Source of the DNA: Mycolicibacterium mucogenicum DSM 44124 | GTDB taxonomy: Bacteria > Actinomycetota > Actinomycetes > Mycobacteriales > Mycobacteriaceae | NCBI RefSeq assembly: GCF_005670685.2 | Contig: NZ_CP062008.1 | Location: 5,580,001-5,644,000 of the forward strand | Reading direction: 5' to 3' | DNA: 64,000 nt | Part shown: in pieces, positions 10,805-19,592 of the stretch | Numbering within the stretch: the stretch's first letter is position 1 | Layout of the letters: each line of letters starts with the position of its first letter | Translations under genes and position numbers: made by a program | The notes under the pieces: generated by a model | Database searches by the model: none | The model's input: only the letters and a program-made list of their open reading frames with translations | What the model was told of the DNA's origin: nothing

Positions 10805-12101
10805 GGACCAGCAGGTACACCACGCCGATCGCCATCCAGATCACCCCGAGAGTCAGTGCGGCACTGCCGAGTTGGGTGAGCAGGTAGACGTCGACGACCG
10901 CGCCGATCAACGGAATCACCACGTACGTCAGCGGATTCAGCCGCGTCTCGTGGCGATGCCGGACGAAGTAGCCGATCACCGACAGGTTCACCAGCGTGAA
11001 GGCGGTGAAGGCCCCGAAGTTGATGAACGACGTCGACGTGGCGACGCTGAGGAACACCGCACCCAGCCCGATCAAGCCGCACAGCACGATGTTGAAGACG
11101 GGCGTGAAGAACCGGGGCGACACCTTGCCGAAAAATCTCTTGGGCAACACCGAGTCTCGGCCCATCGCATACAGCAACCGGGACACGCTCGCCTGCGCGG
11201 CCAGGCCCGAAGTGAACTGGCCGATGATCAGACCGGTCACGAAGAACGCGGCGAACAGCGCCCCACCGATGGTCCGCGCCGTGTCGGCGGCCAGTGAATC
11301 GGCGTTCGCGAATGTGCCGCCGGGCTGGACCAGCGTGAGGATGTACGCGACCGCCACGAAGACCACCCCGCCGATGAGCGCGACGAGCATGATGGCGCGC
11401 GGGATGTTCCGCTGCGGATTCTTGGTGTCCTCCGTGAGCGTGCTGACGGCGTCGAACCCGAGAAACGAGTACGCCGCGATGGCCGCGCCCGCGGCGATCG
11501 CCGGGAAACCACCGGTACCGGTGAACGGAGTGGCGGACAGCAGCGAGCCACCACCGTGGTGGGACACCATGTGGGCCACCGCGAAACCGACGAACAGGGC
11601 GATCACGAGGAACTGCAAGGCCATCAGGACCAGGTTGGCCTTGTCCGCCACCTTGAGCCCGAGGATGTTCAGCGCAGTCGTCAGAACGATGAAGAGCACG
11701 ATCCACACCCACGCCGGTACCGACGGAAACTCGCCGGTCAGGTACGCGGCGCCGATCAACCAGATGACCAGTGGCAGGAACAGGTAGTCGAGCAGGATCG
11801 TCCAGCCGACCAGGAATCCGAGCCGCGAATCCAGCGCCTTGCGGACGTAGGTGTACGACGAGCCCGCGACCGGATAGTGCACCGACATCTTCGCGTAGCT
11901 CGCGGCCGTGAACAGCATGGCCACCGTGGCCAGCAGATACGAACCCGCGCTGGCGCCCGCGGACGCCTCGGCGATGACGCCGAAGATGCCCAGGACGATG
12001 ATCGGCGCCATGTACGCGAGGCCGAACAGCGTCACGCCACCCAAGCCGAGGGTGGCGTTGAGGTGGCCGGCTTCGCCGGTCTGCTGGGCGGTTTCGGTCA
12101 T
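10755..12101 (-). CDS. APC-family amino acid permease
   Basis: Integral membrane transporter of 448 aa with about 12 hydrophobic segments, beginning LGLGGVTLFGLAYMAPIIV, a typical first helix of amino acid/polyamine/organocation carriers. Helix 6-8 motifs such as FLGFDAVSTLTEDTKNPQRN are characteristic of the APC superfamily. The ATG at 12101 overlaps the nitrilase stop by four bases (ATGA), so translation is coupled. Pairing with a C-N hydrolase suggests uptake of an amide, nitrile or amino-acid-like nitrogen source; the substrate itself is unknown. Confidence 0.9.
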   Translation of the reverse strand: MTETAQQTGEAGHLNATLGLGGVTLFGLAYMAPIIVLGIFGVIAEASAGASAGSYLLATVAMLFTAASYAKMSVHYPVAGSSYTYVRKALDSRLGFLVGWTILLDYLFLPLVIWLIGAAYLTGEFPSVPAWVWIVLFIVLTTALNILGLKVADKANLVLMALQFLVIALFVGFAVAHMVSHHGGGSLLSATPFTGTGGFPAIAAGAAIAAYSFLGFDAVSTLTEDTKNPQRNIPRAIMLVALIGGVVFVAVAYILTLVQPGGTFANADSLAADTARTIGGALFAAFFVTGLIIGQFTSGLAAQASVSRLLYAMGRDSVLPKRFFGKVSPRFFTPVFNIVLCGLIGLGAVFLSVATSTSFINFGAFTAFTLVNLSVIGYFVRHRHETRLNPLTYVVIPLIGAVVDVYLLTQLGSAALTLGVIWMAIGVVYLLVLTRGLRVPPPELSLAE

Positions 12102-12988
12102 GAGCGTCCTTGGGGGTCGGCGGTCTGCGGCTGCCACCGCTGGTGCATCAGTTGACCGCCGTAGACCGGCAGTTCGATGGGGTCGTCCTCGGCGTACAGC
12201 TGCTCCCACACCCGGTTGACGCCGGCGGTGCCGTGGGTCCGCACCGCCGTCACCCGGTCGAGGTCGATCGTCAGATACGTGACCTCCGGCTCGGCGTGGG
12301 CCGCCTCAGCAAGGACCTCGCCCTCCGGTCCGACGTAGATGCTCTGCCCGCGCCCGAGCGGCCCGGCGGCGTTGACGCTCAGGTAGTAGATCTGGTTCGT
12401 GATCGCGTTGGCGCGGGCGAGGACGAGTTCCTGCGCGCGGTCGTCGGATGTCGTCTTGACGATGTTCAACACGACCTCCGCGCCGAGCCACGCGATCTGC
12501 CGGGTCGCCTCGGGGAACCAGCTGTCGTAACAGATGTTGACGCCCATCCGGCCGACGCCGGGTACATCGAAGGCCGAGAAGCCGGAACCTGACGCCCATG
12601 GCTCGTAGGGGCGCCACGGGAACACCTTGCGGTACGACGAGATCAGTCGACCATCGGGGTCGAAGACGAGAGCCGTGTTGAATACGCGGCCGTCGTCACC
12701 GCGCTCGGCGATCGAGCCGGGCACCAGCCAGACGCCGGCGTCGGCGGCCACGGCACCGAGCGCCCGCACTAGCGGTCCCGTGAGCGGCTCGGCGACCGCG
12801 TCGAAATAGGACCGGGGATCGGCAGCGGCGTCGCTCGCGCCGAGCAGGTGAATCTCAGGGAACACCACCATCTGGGTATCCGGCCGCTCGGCGAGGATCG
12901 CGGCGAACTCAGCAGCCAGCTCGGCTACTGGATCGTCGCCTTGCAGGGGACTGGCCTGGACGAGGGCCACTCGCCATTGTCGACTCAT
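12098..12988 (-). CDS. Carbon-nitrogen hydrolase (nitrilase superfamily)
   Basis: 296-aa cytosolic hydrolase of amides or nitriles. The catalytic triad is visible as E45 (FPEIHL), K121 (SYRKVFPW) and C153 (NICYDSWFPE). The pattern is closer to aliphatic amidase / N-carbamoyl hydrolase branches than to true nitrilases, but the substrate is not decidable. It is first in a two-gene operon with the APC permease, so it likely processes what that permease imports. Confidence 0.88.
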   Translation of the reverse strand: MSRQWRVALVQASPLQGDDPVAELAAEFAAILAERPDTQMVVFPEIHLLGASDAAADPRSYFDAVAEPLTGPLVRALGAVAADAGVWLVPGSIAERGDDGRVFNTALVFDPDGRLISSYRKVFPWRPYEPWASGSGFSAFDVPGVGRMGVNICYDSWFPEATRQIAWLGAEVVLNIVKTTSDDRAQELVLARANAITNQIYYLSVNAAGPLGRGQSIYVGPEGEVLAEAAHAEPEVTYLTIDLDRVTAVRTHGTAGVNRVWEQLYAEDDPIELPVYGGQLMHQRWQPQTADPQGRS

Positions 12989-13104
12989 CTCACCTCACTG
13001 CCGGCGGTCACGGCCCCAGTGTGCGCCAGGACACATCCGCCATGCTCAGACAATCCGGGGATTTTCCGTGTGATTATTCGACATTCCGTATATTCGCGCA
13101 GTTC

Positions 13105-14028
13105 TCAGCCACGGTGCGCGCTGAAGAACCGCCAGATGACGTCGGTCGCGTTCAGCGCAGTCGACGGCGGCGGCAGGTCGCCGAGTCGTTGTGCCAGCGG
13201 ACTCGGGACACCGCCGGGCCACTGGTGGCCGGCGCTCGCGACGCTGATCAATTCGACAGTGCGGCCGCCGGGGCAGTCGGCCGTCTGTGTCGTCACGGCG
13301 CCGGCGGTCGAGGTCACCGCAGCTCCGCACACGTCGATAGCTCGCCACATCGCGTTCACGGCGGGCACCGACGGACCGTCGACATTGGGTGCGCCGCTGA
13401 GGGTTGTGGCCTTACCCGGCCCGCCGTCGAAGGGGACGCGATCGTCGGCGGTGCCGTGGATCTGCAGCACCGAGGTCGGCGCGGCGTGGGCACAGTCGGT
13501 CAACAGCGTCCCGGCGACAGGGGCGACCGCGGCGAACAGATCCGTCTGGCACGCGAGCCGTAGCGCCATCATGGCGCCGTTGGACATTCCGGTGACGTAG
13601 ACGCGCGCCGGATCGATGGGCAGCTGCCCTTCGATCGCGCCGACCATGGCGGTGATGAACCCGACGTCATCGATGTTGCGGTTCTTCGGCATGCCGCAAC
13701 AGGTTCCGGCGTTCCAAGCGCGATCCATGCCGTCGGGATACGCGACGACGAATCGGCCGGCATCGGCCTCGGCATCCCAGTTGTAGGCGCGCTCGGCCTG
13801 CGCCCCGTCGCCGTACCCGCCGTGCAGCATGACGACCAGCGGCGCTGGGCCGGTGAGCCCGTCGGGCCGGTAGAGGTGGAAGGTGCGGGTCACGCCGCCG
13901 GCCTGCACCGATTGACTCGACGCCGCCGGCGGGGCGCCGGCGGCCCGGTGCCCACCGCAACCAGCGAGCGCCGGCAGCGCAAGGACGATCACCACGGCAC
14001 TCAGTGCCCGCAGCAGCCGGCGGCTCAT
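13105..14028 (-). CDS. LpqC-like esterase lipoprotein (PHB depolymerase family)
   Basis: 307-aa alpha/beta hydrolase exported as a lipoprotein: MSRRLLRAL start, hydrophobic core and lipobox LAGC with C24. The catalytic elbow is GMSNG with S149; VVMLHGGYGD near 66 forms the oxyanion region and SAGHQWPGG near the C-terminus supplies the histidine. This matches the esterase/polyhydroxybutyrate depolymerase family that includes mycobacterial LpqC. The frame is open further upstream, but the ATG at 14028 gives a clean signal peptide. It is divergent from the pirin gene with 42 bp between. Confidence 0.85.
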   Translation of the reverse strand: MSRRLLRALSAVVIVLALPALAGCGGHRAAGAPPAASSQSVQAGGVTRTFHLYRPDGLTGPAPLVVMLHGGYGDGAQAERAYNWDAEADAGRFVVAYPDGMDRAWNAGTCCGMPKNRNIDDVGFITAMVGAIEGQLPIDPARVYVTGMSNGAMMALRLACQTDLFAAVAPVAGTLLTDCAHAAPTSVLQIHGTADDRVPFDGGPGKATTLSGAPNVDGPSVPAVNAMWRAIDVCGAAVTSTAGAVTTQTADCPGGRTVELISVASAGHQWPGGVPSPLAQRLGDLPPPSTALNATDVIWRFFSAHRG

Positions 14029-14070
14029 GCCTCCATAGTGCACCGTGCGCCCGCCTGCCAGAATCGTGCG

Positions 14071-14817
14071 GTGACTTCCGGTATTCGCGTCATCCGCGCC
14101 GACGAACGCTGGCACTGGCGCAACGAGTGGCTGGAATCGTGGCAGTCGTTCCCGGCGACCGGCAACTTCGATCTGGCGGCCAACGCCCACGGCCTGCTGA
14201 TGATCAACAACGAGGACATCGTCACCCCCGGCGAGGGCTTCGACGCGCACGACCACCGCGACATGGAAATCATCACCTGGGTGCTCGAAGGCACACTGGT
14301 ACACAAGGATTCATTGGGCAACGAGAGCACCATCTATCCGGGGCTGGCCCAGCGGATGAGCGCCGGCACCGGCCTGCGGCACTCGGAGCGCAACGGCGCC
14401 GGGCGGCAGGAACGCCGACCCCTGCGCGTGGTCCAGATGTGGATTCCGCCCGAGGAACTCGGCGGTGCTCCCGGTTATCAGGAGGCCGACATCTCCGTCG
14501 CACTCGCCGGAAATACATTGATTCCCATGGCATCCGGCATGCGCAAGTACCGGGACGATGCCGCCATCACCTTCGGCAACAGCTATGCCGCGCTGCACGT
14601 CGCACGGTTGGACGCCGGTAGCGCGGTGCAGGTACCGGACGCACCGTACGGCCACGTCTTCGTCACCCGCGGCCAGGCCGAGTTCGAAGGCTCCGGTCCG
14701 CTGCATACCGGTGATGCCGTGCGACTCACCGGCACCGGCGGACAGCGCATCACCGCGGCCGACGAGGGCGCCGAAGTTCTCGTCTGGGAGATGCACACCA
14801 TCGCGGTGAACGTGTAG
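14071..14817 (+). CDS. Pirin family protein
   Basis: Bicupin of 248 aa. The N-terminal cupin holds the pirin metal-ligand pattern: HDHRDMEIITWV, LVHKDSLGN, and GTGLRHSERN followed by an acidic residue. Bacterial pirins include quercetin dioxygenases and redox-sensing regulators; which applies cannot be told. GTG at 14071 begins the conserved ITSGIRVIRADER-like start of the family (here TSGIRVIRADER); upstream frames are shadows of the esterase. It is convergent with the FAD oxidoreductase, directly abutting its 3' end. Confidence 0.88.
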   Translation: MTSGIRVIRADERWHWRNEWLESWQSFPATGNFDLAANAHGLLMINNEDIVTPGEGFDAHDHRDMEIITWVLEGTLVHKDSLGNESTIYPGLAQRMSAGTGLRHSERNGAGRQERRPLRVVQMWIPPEELGGAPGYQEADISVALAGNTLIPMASGMRKYRDDAAITFGNSYAALHVARLDAGSAVQVPDAPYGHVFVTRGQAEFEGSGPLHTGDAVRLTGTGGQRITAADEGAEVLVWEMHTIAVNV

Positions 14818-16233
14818 CTAGCGCCCCAACCGGGCCAGTGCGACGGCCGCGGCGTTGGCTCCGCACATGCCGTGCCCACCCGGTCCGGGAGGTGTGGCCG
14901 CCGAGCAGATGTACATACCCGGGACGCCGATGGTGTACGGCGACAGGGTGGTTCGCGGCCCGAAGGCGAGTTGCCGGATGTCCTTGGCGCCGGTATTGAT
15001 GTCGCCACCGACGTAATTCGGGTTGTAGACCGACATTTCGGTGGTGGATCGCACGGCCTGTCCGACGATGCGTTCCCGGAATCCGGGGGCGAACCGCTCG
15101 ATCTGCGCGATGATCGCCTCGGTGGCGTCGCCGCTGTAGCCATTGGGCACATGCGCATACGCCGACACCGGATTGACGGCGCCGACCGAGCGTTCGGGGT
15201 CGGCCAGGTACTGCTGGAACGCCAACACGAAGGGACGCTGCGGCATCCGGCCCGCGTGGATGTCCCGTTCGGTCGTGGCGATCTCGGCGAAGTCACCGCC
15301 CAGGTGCACGGTGCCGGCCCGGCGCGCGGCCGCGTTGGTCCACGGCACGTCGCCCTCCACCGCGAAGTCGACCTTGAAAGCGCCTGGGCCGTAGCGGAAC
15401 CGGTCGAAAGCACGGCGTATCCGCGTGGGGAGCCGGTCTCCGAGAATGCCTGCGATGGCGGTGGGTGACAGGTCGAAGACGGTGATGTCGGCGGGCGGTA
15501 ACTGCGACGCCGCGGTGATCCGCACACCCGTCTCGATCTTGCCGCCCAACTCGGCCAGCACGGCCTCGAACGCGTTGGTGATCGCCTGCGATCCCCCGGC
15601 GGCCACCGGCCAGCCGTTGGCGTGCCCGGCGGTGATGATGCCCAGCCCGATCGCTGACGTGAGTGGATGGTGCAGCGGCTGAAAGGTATGTGCGGCAACG
15701 CCTCCGAACAGTGCGCGGGCCTGCGGTGTCCGGAAGACCCGCGCCAGCGCTGCCGCGGGCAGCACCGTCGGCGCCCCGAATCTGGCCAGACCCAGGGGAT
15801 GTCGCGGTATCCGCAGCAGCGGGCCCATGATGTCCTCGGACAGCGCATCGAACCGGCGCGACGGTCCGCCGAACAGCATTTTCCACCGCGGTCCGTCGGT
15901 CCCGAGCCCGGCGGCTGTCGTCTCGACCGAGCGGTAGAGGGCGCCGGCGGTGCCGTCGTCGAGGGGGTGGGCGCAGTCGATGTCGGTCCACTTCCACTGC
16001 AGGCCATAGCGATCCAGGCCGAGGTCTTTGATGAACTTGGAGCCCGCCGGCATCACGTGGATGGCGGCGCAGTCGTCGAACACCAGGCCCGGTAGGACGT
16101 ACTCGCTGGAGCGAATGCCGCCGCCGATGCGGTCGGCGGCCTCCAGCACCGTGACGTCGATTCCCTTGGCGGCCAGGGTGATGGCGGCGGCGAGCCCGTT
16201 GGGCCCGGCGCCGACCACAACCGCGGTACTCAT
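14818..16233 (-). CDS. Phytoene-dehydrogenase-like NAD(P)/FAD oxidoreductase
   Basis: 471-aa flavoprotein of the amine-oxidase/carotenoid-desaturase clan. The Rossmann GAGPNG at 8-13, EAADRIGGGIRS, and a C-terminal FAD-closing segment with PPGPGGHGMCGANAA fit the CrtI/retinol-saturase-like branch. The substrate is probably a polyunsaturated lipid or isoprenoid, but this is unproven. The ATG at 16233 overlaps the stop of the DUF3556 gene by four bases, so the two are translationally coupled. It is the last gene of an operon that starts with an acyl-CoA ligase. Confidence 0.85.
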   Translation of the reverse strand: MSTAVVVGAGPNGLAAAITLAAKGIDVTVLEAADRIGGGIRSSEYVLPGLVFDDCAAIHVMPAGSKFIKDLGLDRYGLQWKWTDIDCAHPLDDGTAGALYRSVETTAAGLGTDGPRWKMLFGGPSRRFDALSEDIMGPLLRIPRHPLGLARFGAPTVLPAAALARVFRTPQARALFGGVAAHTFQPLHHPLTSAIGLGIITAGHANGWPVAAGGSQAITNAFEAVLAELGGKIETGVRITAASQLPPADITVFDLSPTAIAGILGDRLPTRIRRAFDRFRYGPGAFKVDFAVEGDVPWTNAAARRAGTVHLGGDFAEIATTERDIHAGRMPQRPFVLAFQQYLADPERSVGAVNPVSAYAHVPNGYSGDATEAIIAQIERFAPGFRERIVGQAVRSTTEMSVYNPNYVGGDINTGAKDIRQLAFGPRTTLSPYTIGVPGMYICSAATPPGPGGHGMCGANAAAVALARLGR

Positions 16234-17999
16234 CGGTGAAGGACTCCGGCCCGCTGCCACGTGACGTTGAGCGGGATCGGGCCGTTGGGCAGCCACGGCT
16301 GCTCGTCGACCAGGTCCTTCACGTTCCACGTGCCACGCTCGATGACGCCCAGTGCCGCATCGATCACCTTGTACTCCTGCGTCATCTTGTGGATAGGCTG
16401 CGACTCCACCCAGGCGATGACGAACTCGCCCGGCTCGAACTGCGCCTCTGACTGGATGGCCCGGATCAGATCTTCATTGTGCAGGTGCCCGTCGCCGAAG
16501 TTGAAGCCGATGATGGTGTTGCAGGACATCTCGCCTTCGCGCACCGTGCGGGTATCGATGTCGGGCAGGCATTTCAGCAGCACAGAGTACAAACCGCGGC
16601 CCTGGCTGTGCATGGCCCGCCACGCCGTCACCTGCTGCGTGAATACTTCGGCGGTGATCGGGTCCCAGCCGAAGGCGACGTACTGGTCGGCCGAGTTGGG
16701 CGAGGACCGGGTGACGCGGTTCAGCTTCTGCTCGGCTCCGGGGGTGAAGGTCCACACCGCCGAGGCCCAGTTGCCGGCGTACTGGCGCATGGCCGGCAGG
16801 AACGACACGAGGTCGGGGCGCAGGTTGCCGAGGATCGGGAAGAACGACAGCGCCGCGGCGAGCACGATGGCCAGCCAACCCGGGTTCATGTCCCACACCG
16901 CGTAGCCGTCCCCGTTGGGGAAGCCCAGGAACAGGAAGATCGTGGCGTACGCGAACAGCACGTTCCATTCCACCGGCACCGCCAGCGGGAACGTCGAGAT
17001 GATGAACAGGTGGAAGCTGACCATGATGGCGGCGGCCGCGATGGACAGCCACGGCCACGGCGAGAACAGAAGTGCCAGTGGCGCAGCGATTTCCACGATG
17101 CTGCCCGGTCCGTGGGCCATGAAGGTGGCCAGGTGCGAGGGACGCAGGTCCTCGGGGAAGCTGCGGTAGTGGGCCCGTTTGAGCCACTTGAACGGGATCG
17201 CGGGGCTGTTGCTGACCATCGGTGGGATGACGTTGGTGAAGTGCAGGCCGAACTTCGAGACGCCGGCCCAGATCCAGACCGTGCCGATCAGCAGCTTGCC
17301 GGCGATGATCATGTTGACGAACGGCAGTGTGGCGAAGAAGATCAGCGCCGGCAGGTACTGCTCGCCGCGGCCTGCTAGGAAGATCGTCTTGTCCCGCAGG
17401 CCGATCAGCACGAACAGGATGATGGGCGCGACGAACAGCGCCGGGTTGACCAGTCCGGAGGTGTTGTCCGGCAATGCTTTCGACAGCGATTCGCTGGGCA
17501 CGCCGGGCAGCACCAGAGCCAGGAGCACCGTGGCCATCAGGGCGAGGTAGACGACGATGTCGAACCAGGTCCGCCGGTCGCCGTTGGTGAACGGCACCGC
17601 CTTCCACGGCCGCAGCCGAATGGTGTTGGGCTTGGCCCAGAATCGGAACCCGCCTGTCATCGGCTTGGTCTTGCCGGCCAGCGGTCCCCAGGAGCCGGCG
17701 AACCCGACGAGTTCCAGCAGGACCGTCCACAGGATCACCTTCTGGTACACGATCGGCTGGTCCCACCACTGCGAGACGTGCCAGAACGCCGGCAGGTGCG
17801 ATGTCGCGGTCGCGATCGTGACTCCGCCGATCGCGTAGAAGACCGTGAGTTTGAGGATGTAGAGGACGTGGATCATGCGCGGTGCGCCGTACCCGTCGTC
17901 CACCCACTTGAGGCACATGATGCGGAGCCGCTCCTGCAGCGGCATGCGGAGAAACTCTTCCAGGTCGACCTTCGGCAAGGTCGGTTTGATGAATCCCAT
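16230..17999 (-). CDS. DUF3556 transmembrane protein
   Basis: 589-aa mycobacterial membrane protein of no assigned function. About eight to ten hydrophobic segments span residues 40-440, followed by a soluble C-terminal part of about 170 residues (DQYVAFGWDPITAEV to the end). I recognise the DUF3556 family from its MGFIKPTLPKVDLEEF start, which is characteristic of actinomycetes. The start ATG has AAAGGAG 11 bases upstream. It sits between a fatty acyl-CoA ligase and an FAD oxidoreductase, with 27 bp and -4 bp spacing, suggesting membrane-associated lipid chemistry. Confidence 0.83.
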   Translation of the reverse strand: MGFIKPTLPKVDLEEFLRMPLQERLRIMCLKWVDDGYGAPRMIHVLYILKLTVFYAIGGVTIATATSHLPAFWHVSQWWDQPIVYQKVILWTVLLELVGFAGSWGPLAGKTKPMTGGFRFWAKPNTIRLRPWKAVPFTNGDRRTWFDIVVYLALMATVLLALVLPGVPSESLSKALPDNTSGLVNPALFVAPIILFVLIGLRDKTIFLAGRGEQYLPALIFFATLPFVNMIIAGKLLIGTVWIWAGVSKFGLHFTNVIPPMVSNSPAIPFKWLKRAHYRSFPEDLRPSHLATFMAHGPGSIVEIAAPLALLFSPWPWLSIAAAAIMVSFHLFIISTFPLAVPVEWNVLFAYATIFLFLGFPNGDGYAVWDMNPGWLAIVLAAALSFFPILGNLRPDLVSFLPAMRQYAGNWASAVWTFTPGAEQKLNRVTRSSPNSADQYVAFGWDPITAEVFTQQVTAWRAMHSQGRGLYSVLLKCLPDIDTRTVREGEMSCNTIIGFNFGDGHLHNEDLIRAIQSEAQFEPGEFVIAWVESQPIHKMTQEYKVIDAALGVIERGTWNVKDLVDEQPWLPNGPIPLNVTWQRAGVLHR

Positions 18000-18026
18000 G
18001 ATGTGAGCTCCTTTGCTGGTATCAGG

Positions 18027-19487
18027 CTAGATTCGCGGATCGGTGGCGGTGAGGGTTTTGCGCAGCGACGGCTTGTCGATCTTGCCGACAGGGTTCTTCG
18101 GCAGCGTCTCCAGAACCGTGATGTCTACGGGCAGTTTGTATTTCGACAGTGACGCCTGCAGGTGCGCGGCGATGTTGTCGACGTCGAGTTCGGCTCCTTG
18201 ATGCGCGGAGACGAACAGCACCGGCTCTTCGCCGTAGAGCCCGCTCGCGCGTCCGACCACGGCGGCCTCGGCGACGCCGGCAACCTGGTGCACGACGGTC
18301 TCGATCTCCTTGGGGTAGATGTTCTCGCCGCCGCGGATGATCATGTCCTTGGCTCGGTCGACCAGGACCAGATACCCGTCCTCGTCGAACCGACCGACGT
18401 CGCCGGTGTGCAGCCAGCCGTCCTTCAGGGTCTTCTCGGTCTCCTCGGGCCGGTTCAGGTAACCGCGCATCACGTTGGGTCCCTTGATGATCACCTCGCC
18501 GAGTTCACCCTGGGGCACTTCGGCACCGGCCAGGTCGACGATGCGAATTTCCTGACCCGGCAACGGGATTCCGACGGTGCCAACCTTGCGCGGCCCGTTC
18601 AGCGGGTTGCCGGTGCTGGCGCACGATCCCTCGGACAGCCCGTAGCCCTCGACGAGGGGAATGCCGTAGCGCTTTTCGAAGCCCTCCAGCAGTTCGATGC
18701 TGGCCGGTGCGGCACCGCACACGGCGAACCGGACCGCGGAGGTGTCGGGCTGCACCTCGGGCGGCAGGCCCAGCAGCATGGTGTAAATGGTTGGCACCGC
18801 GGAGAAATAGGTGGCGCGGCTGGATTCCAGGCGGGTGAAGAAGGTCGCCGGATTGAATCGGCCGGCGATGGTGGTGTGGCCGCCGGCGAGCAGCGGCGAC
18901 AGCACGCTGACGACAATGCCGTTCACGTGGAACAGCGGCAGGATGAGCAGGCTGTGGTCGGCATCGGTCAGCTCGAAGCCTTCGATCACCATGGCGCACA
19001 TGGCATTCAGGTTGGCGTTGTCGAGCATGACACCCTTGGGCCGGCCGGTGGTGCCGCTGGTGTAGATCAGCAGGGCCAGGTCGTCGTCATTGCCGGCCAC
19101 GGGATCGGCCGTGCGGGGCTCGCCACCCATGTCGTCGACGTGCAGCACCGTGACGTCGGAGTCGACGTCACGATCGACGACGAGCACGACGGCGCCGGCG
19201 TCGGCCACCTGGTAGGCGACTTCGGCGGGCACCAGGGTCGGGCTGATGGGCGTCGCGACGGCGCCGAGCCGCCACGTGGCGAACAGCGCGACGACGAATG
19301 CCGCGCGGTTCGGGAGCATGATGCCGACGACGTCGCCGGCGCGCACACCGCGCTGATGCAGAGCCCCGGCGGCGCGCTGGACGGCATCGAGAAATGCGGC
19401 GTTGTCGAGGTCGGTCTCGTCGTCGGCGACGGCCGGTGCGTGGGGCGCCGCAGCAGCGCGGCGGTCGGGCAGGGTGGCGAGGTTCAT
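18027..19487 (-). CDS. Fatty acyl-CoA / acyl-AMP ligase (FadD-type)
   Basis: 486-aa ANL-superfamily enzyme that adenylates a carboxylic acid and passes it to CoA. P-loop YTSGTTGRPKG, LPLFHVNG, A5-like VEGYGLSEG, TGDVGRFDEDGYLVLVDRAKD, hinge RGGENIYPKEIE and the catalytic lysine in NPVGKIDK near the C-terminus are all present. The full C-terminal domain argues for CoA ligation rather than an FAAL. The start is ATG 19487; a GTG at 19520 would add 11 residues that do not look like the family. First gene of the operon, divergent from a PucR-type regulator. Confidence 0.9.
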   Translation of the reverse strand: MNLATLPDRRAAAAPHAPAVADDETDLDNAAFLDAVQRAAGALHQRGVRAGDVVGIMLPNRAAFVVALFATWRLGAVATPISPTLVPAEVAYQVADAGAVVLVVDRDVDSDVTVLHVDDMGGEPRTADPVAGNDDDLALLIYTSGTTGRPKGVMLDNANLNAMCAMVIEGFELTDADHSLLILPLFHVNGIVVSVLSPLLAGGHTTIAGRFNPATFFTRLESSRATYFSAVPTIYTMLLGLPPEVQPDTSAVRFAVCGAAPASIELLEGFEKRYGIPLVEGYGLSEGSCASTGNPLNGPRKVGTVGIPLPGQEIRIVDLAGAEVPQGELGEVIIKGPNVMRGYLNRPEETEKTLKDGWLHTGDVGRFDEDGYLVLVDRAKDMIIRGGENIYPKEIETVVHQVAGVAEAAVVGRASGLYGEEPVLFVSAHQGAELDVDNIAAHLQASLSKYKLPVDITVLETLPKNPVGKIDKPSLRKTLTATDPRI

Positions 19488-19552
19488 GTCATAAAAGTAG
19501 AAGTTTGTGGTGTACGCCACTCCGTCGTGCGCCGATCAACTTTGTCCGAAGA

Positions 19553-19571
19553 TTTGTACGTTCGACACAAA
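19553..19571. promoter_or_regulatory. Inverted repeat in fadD-pucR divergent promoter
   Basis: TTTGT-N9-ACAAA lies between the divergent starts at 19487 and 19593. Further TTTGT elements at 19503-19508 and 19541-19545 flank it. It is a candidate binding site for the adjacent PucR-like regulator, controlling both directions. Confidence 0.45.
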
Positions 19572-19592
19572 CTTTGGCTCTACAGTCGGCAC

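Noticed and set aside
18162..19592. Long upstream extension of the PucR reading frame (total 898 codons).
   Set aside because: The extra 477 codons are antisense to fadD, and the regulator homology begins at the ATG at 19593.
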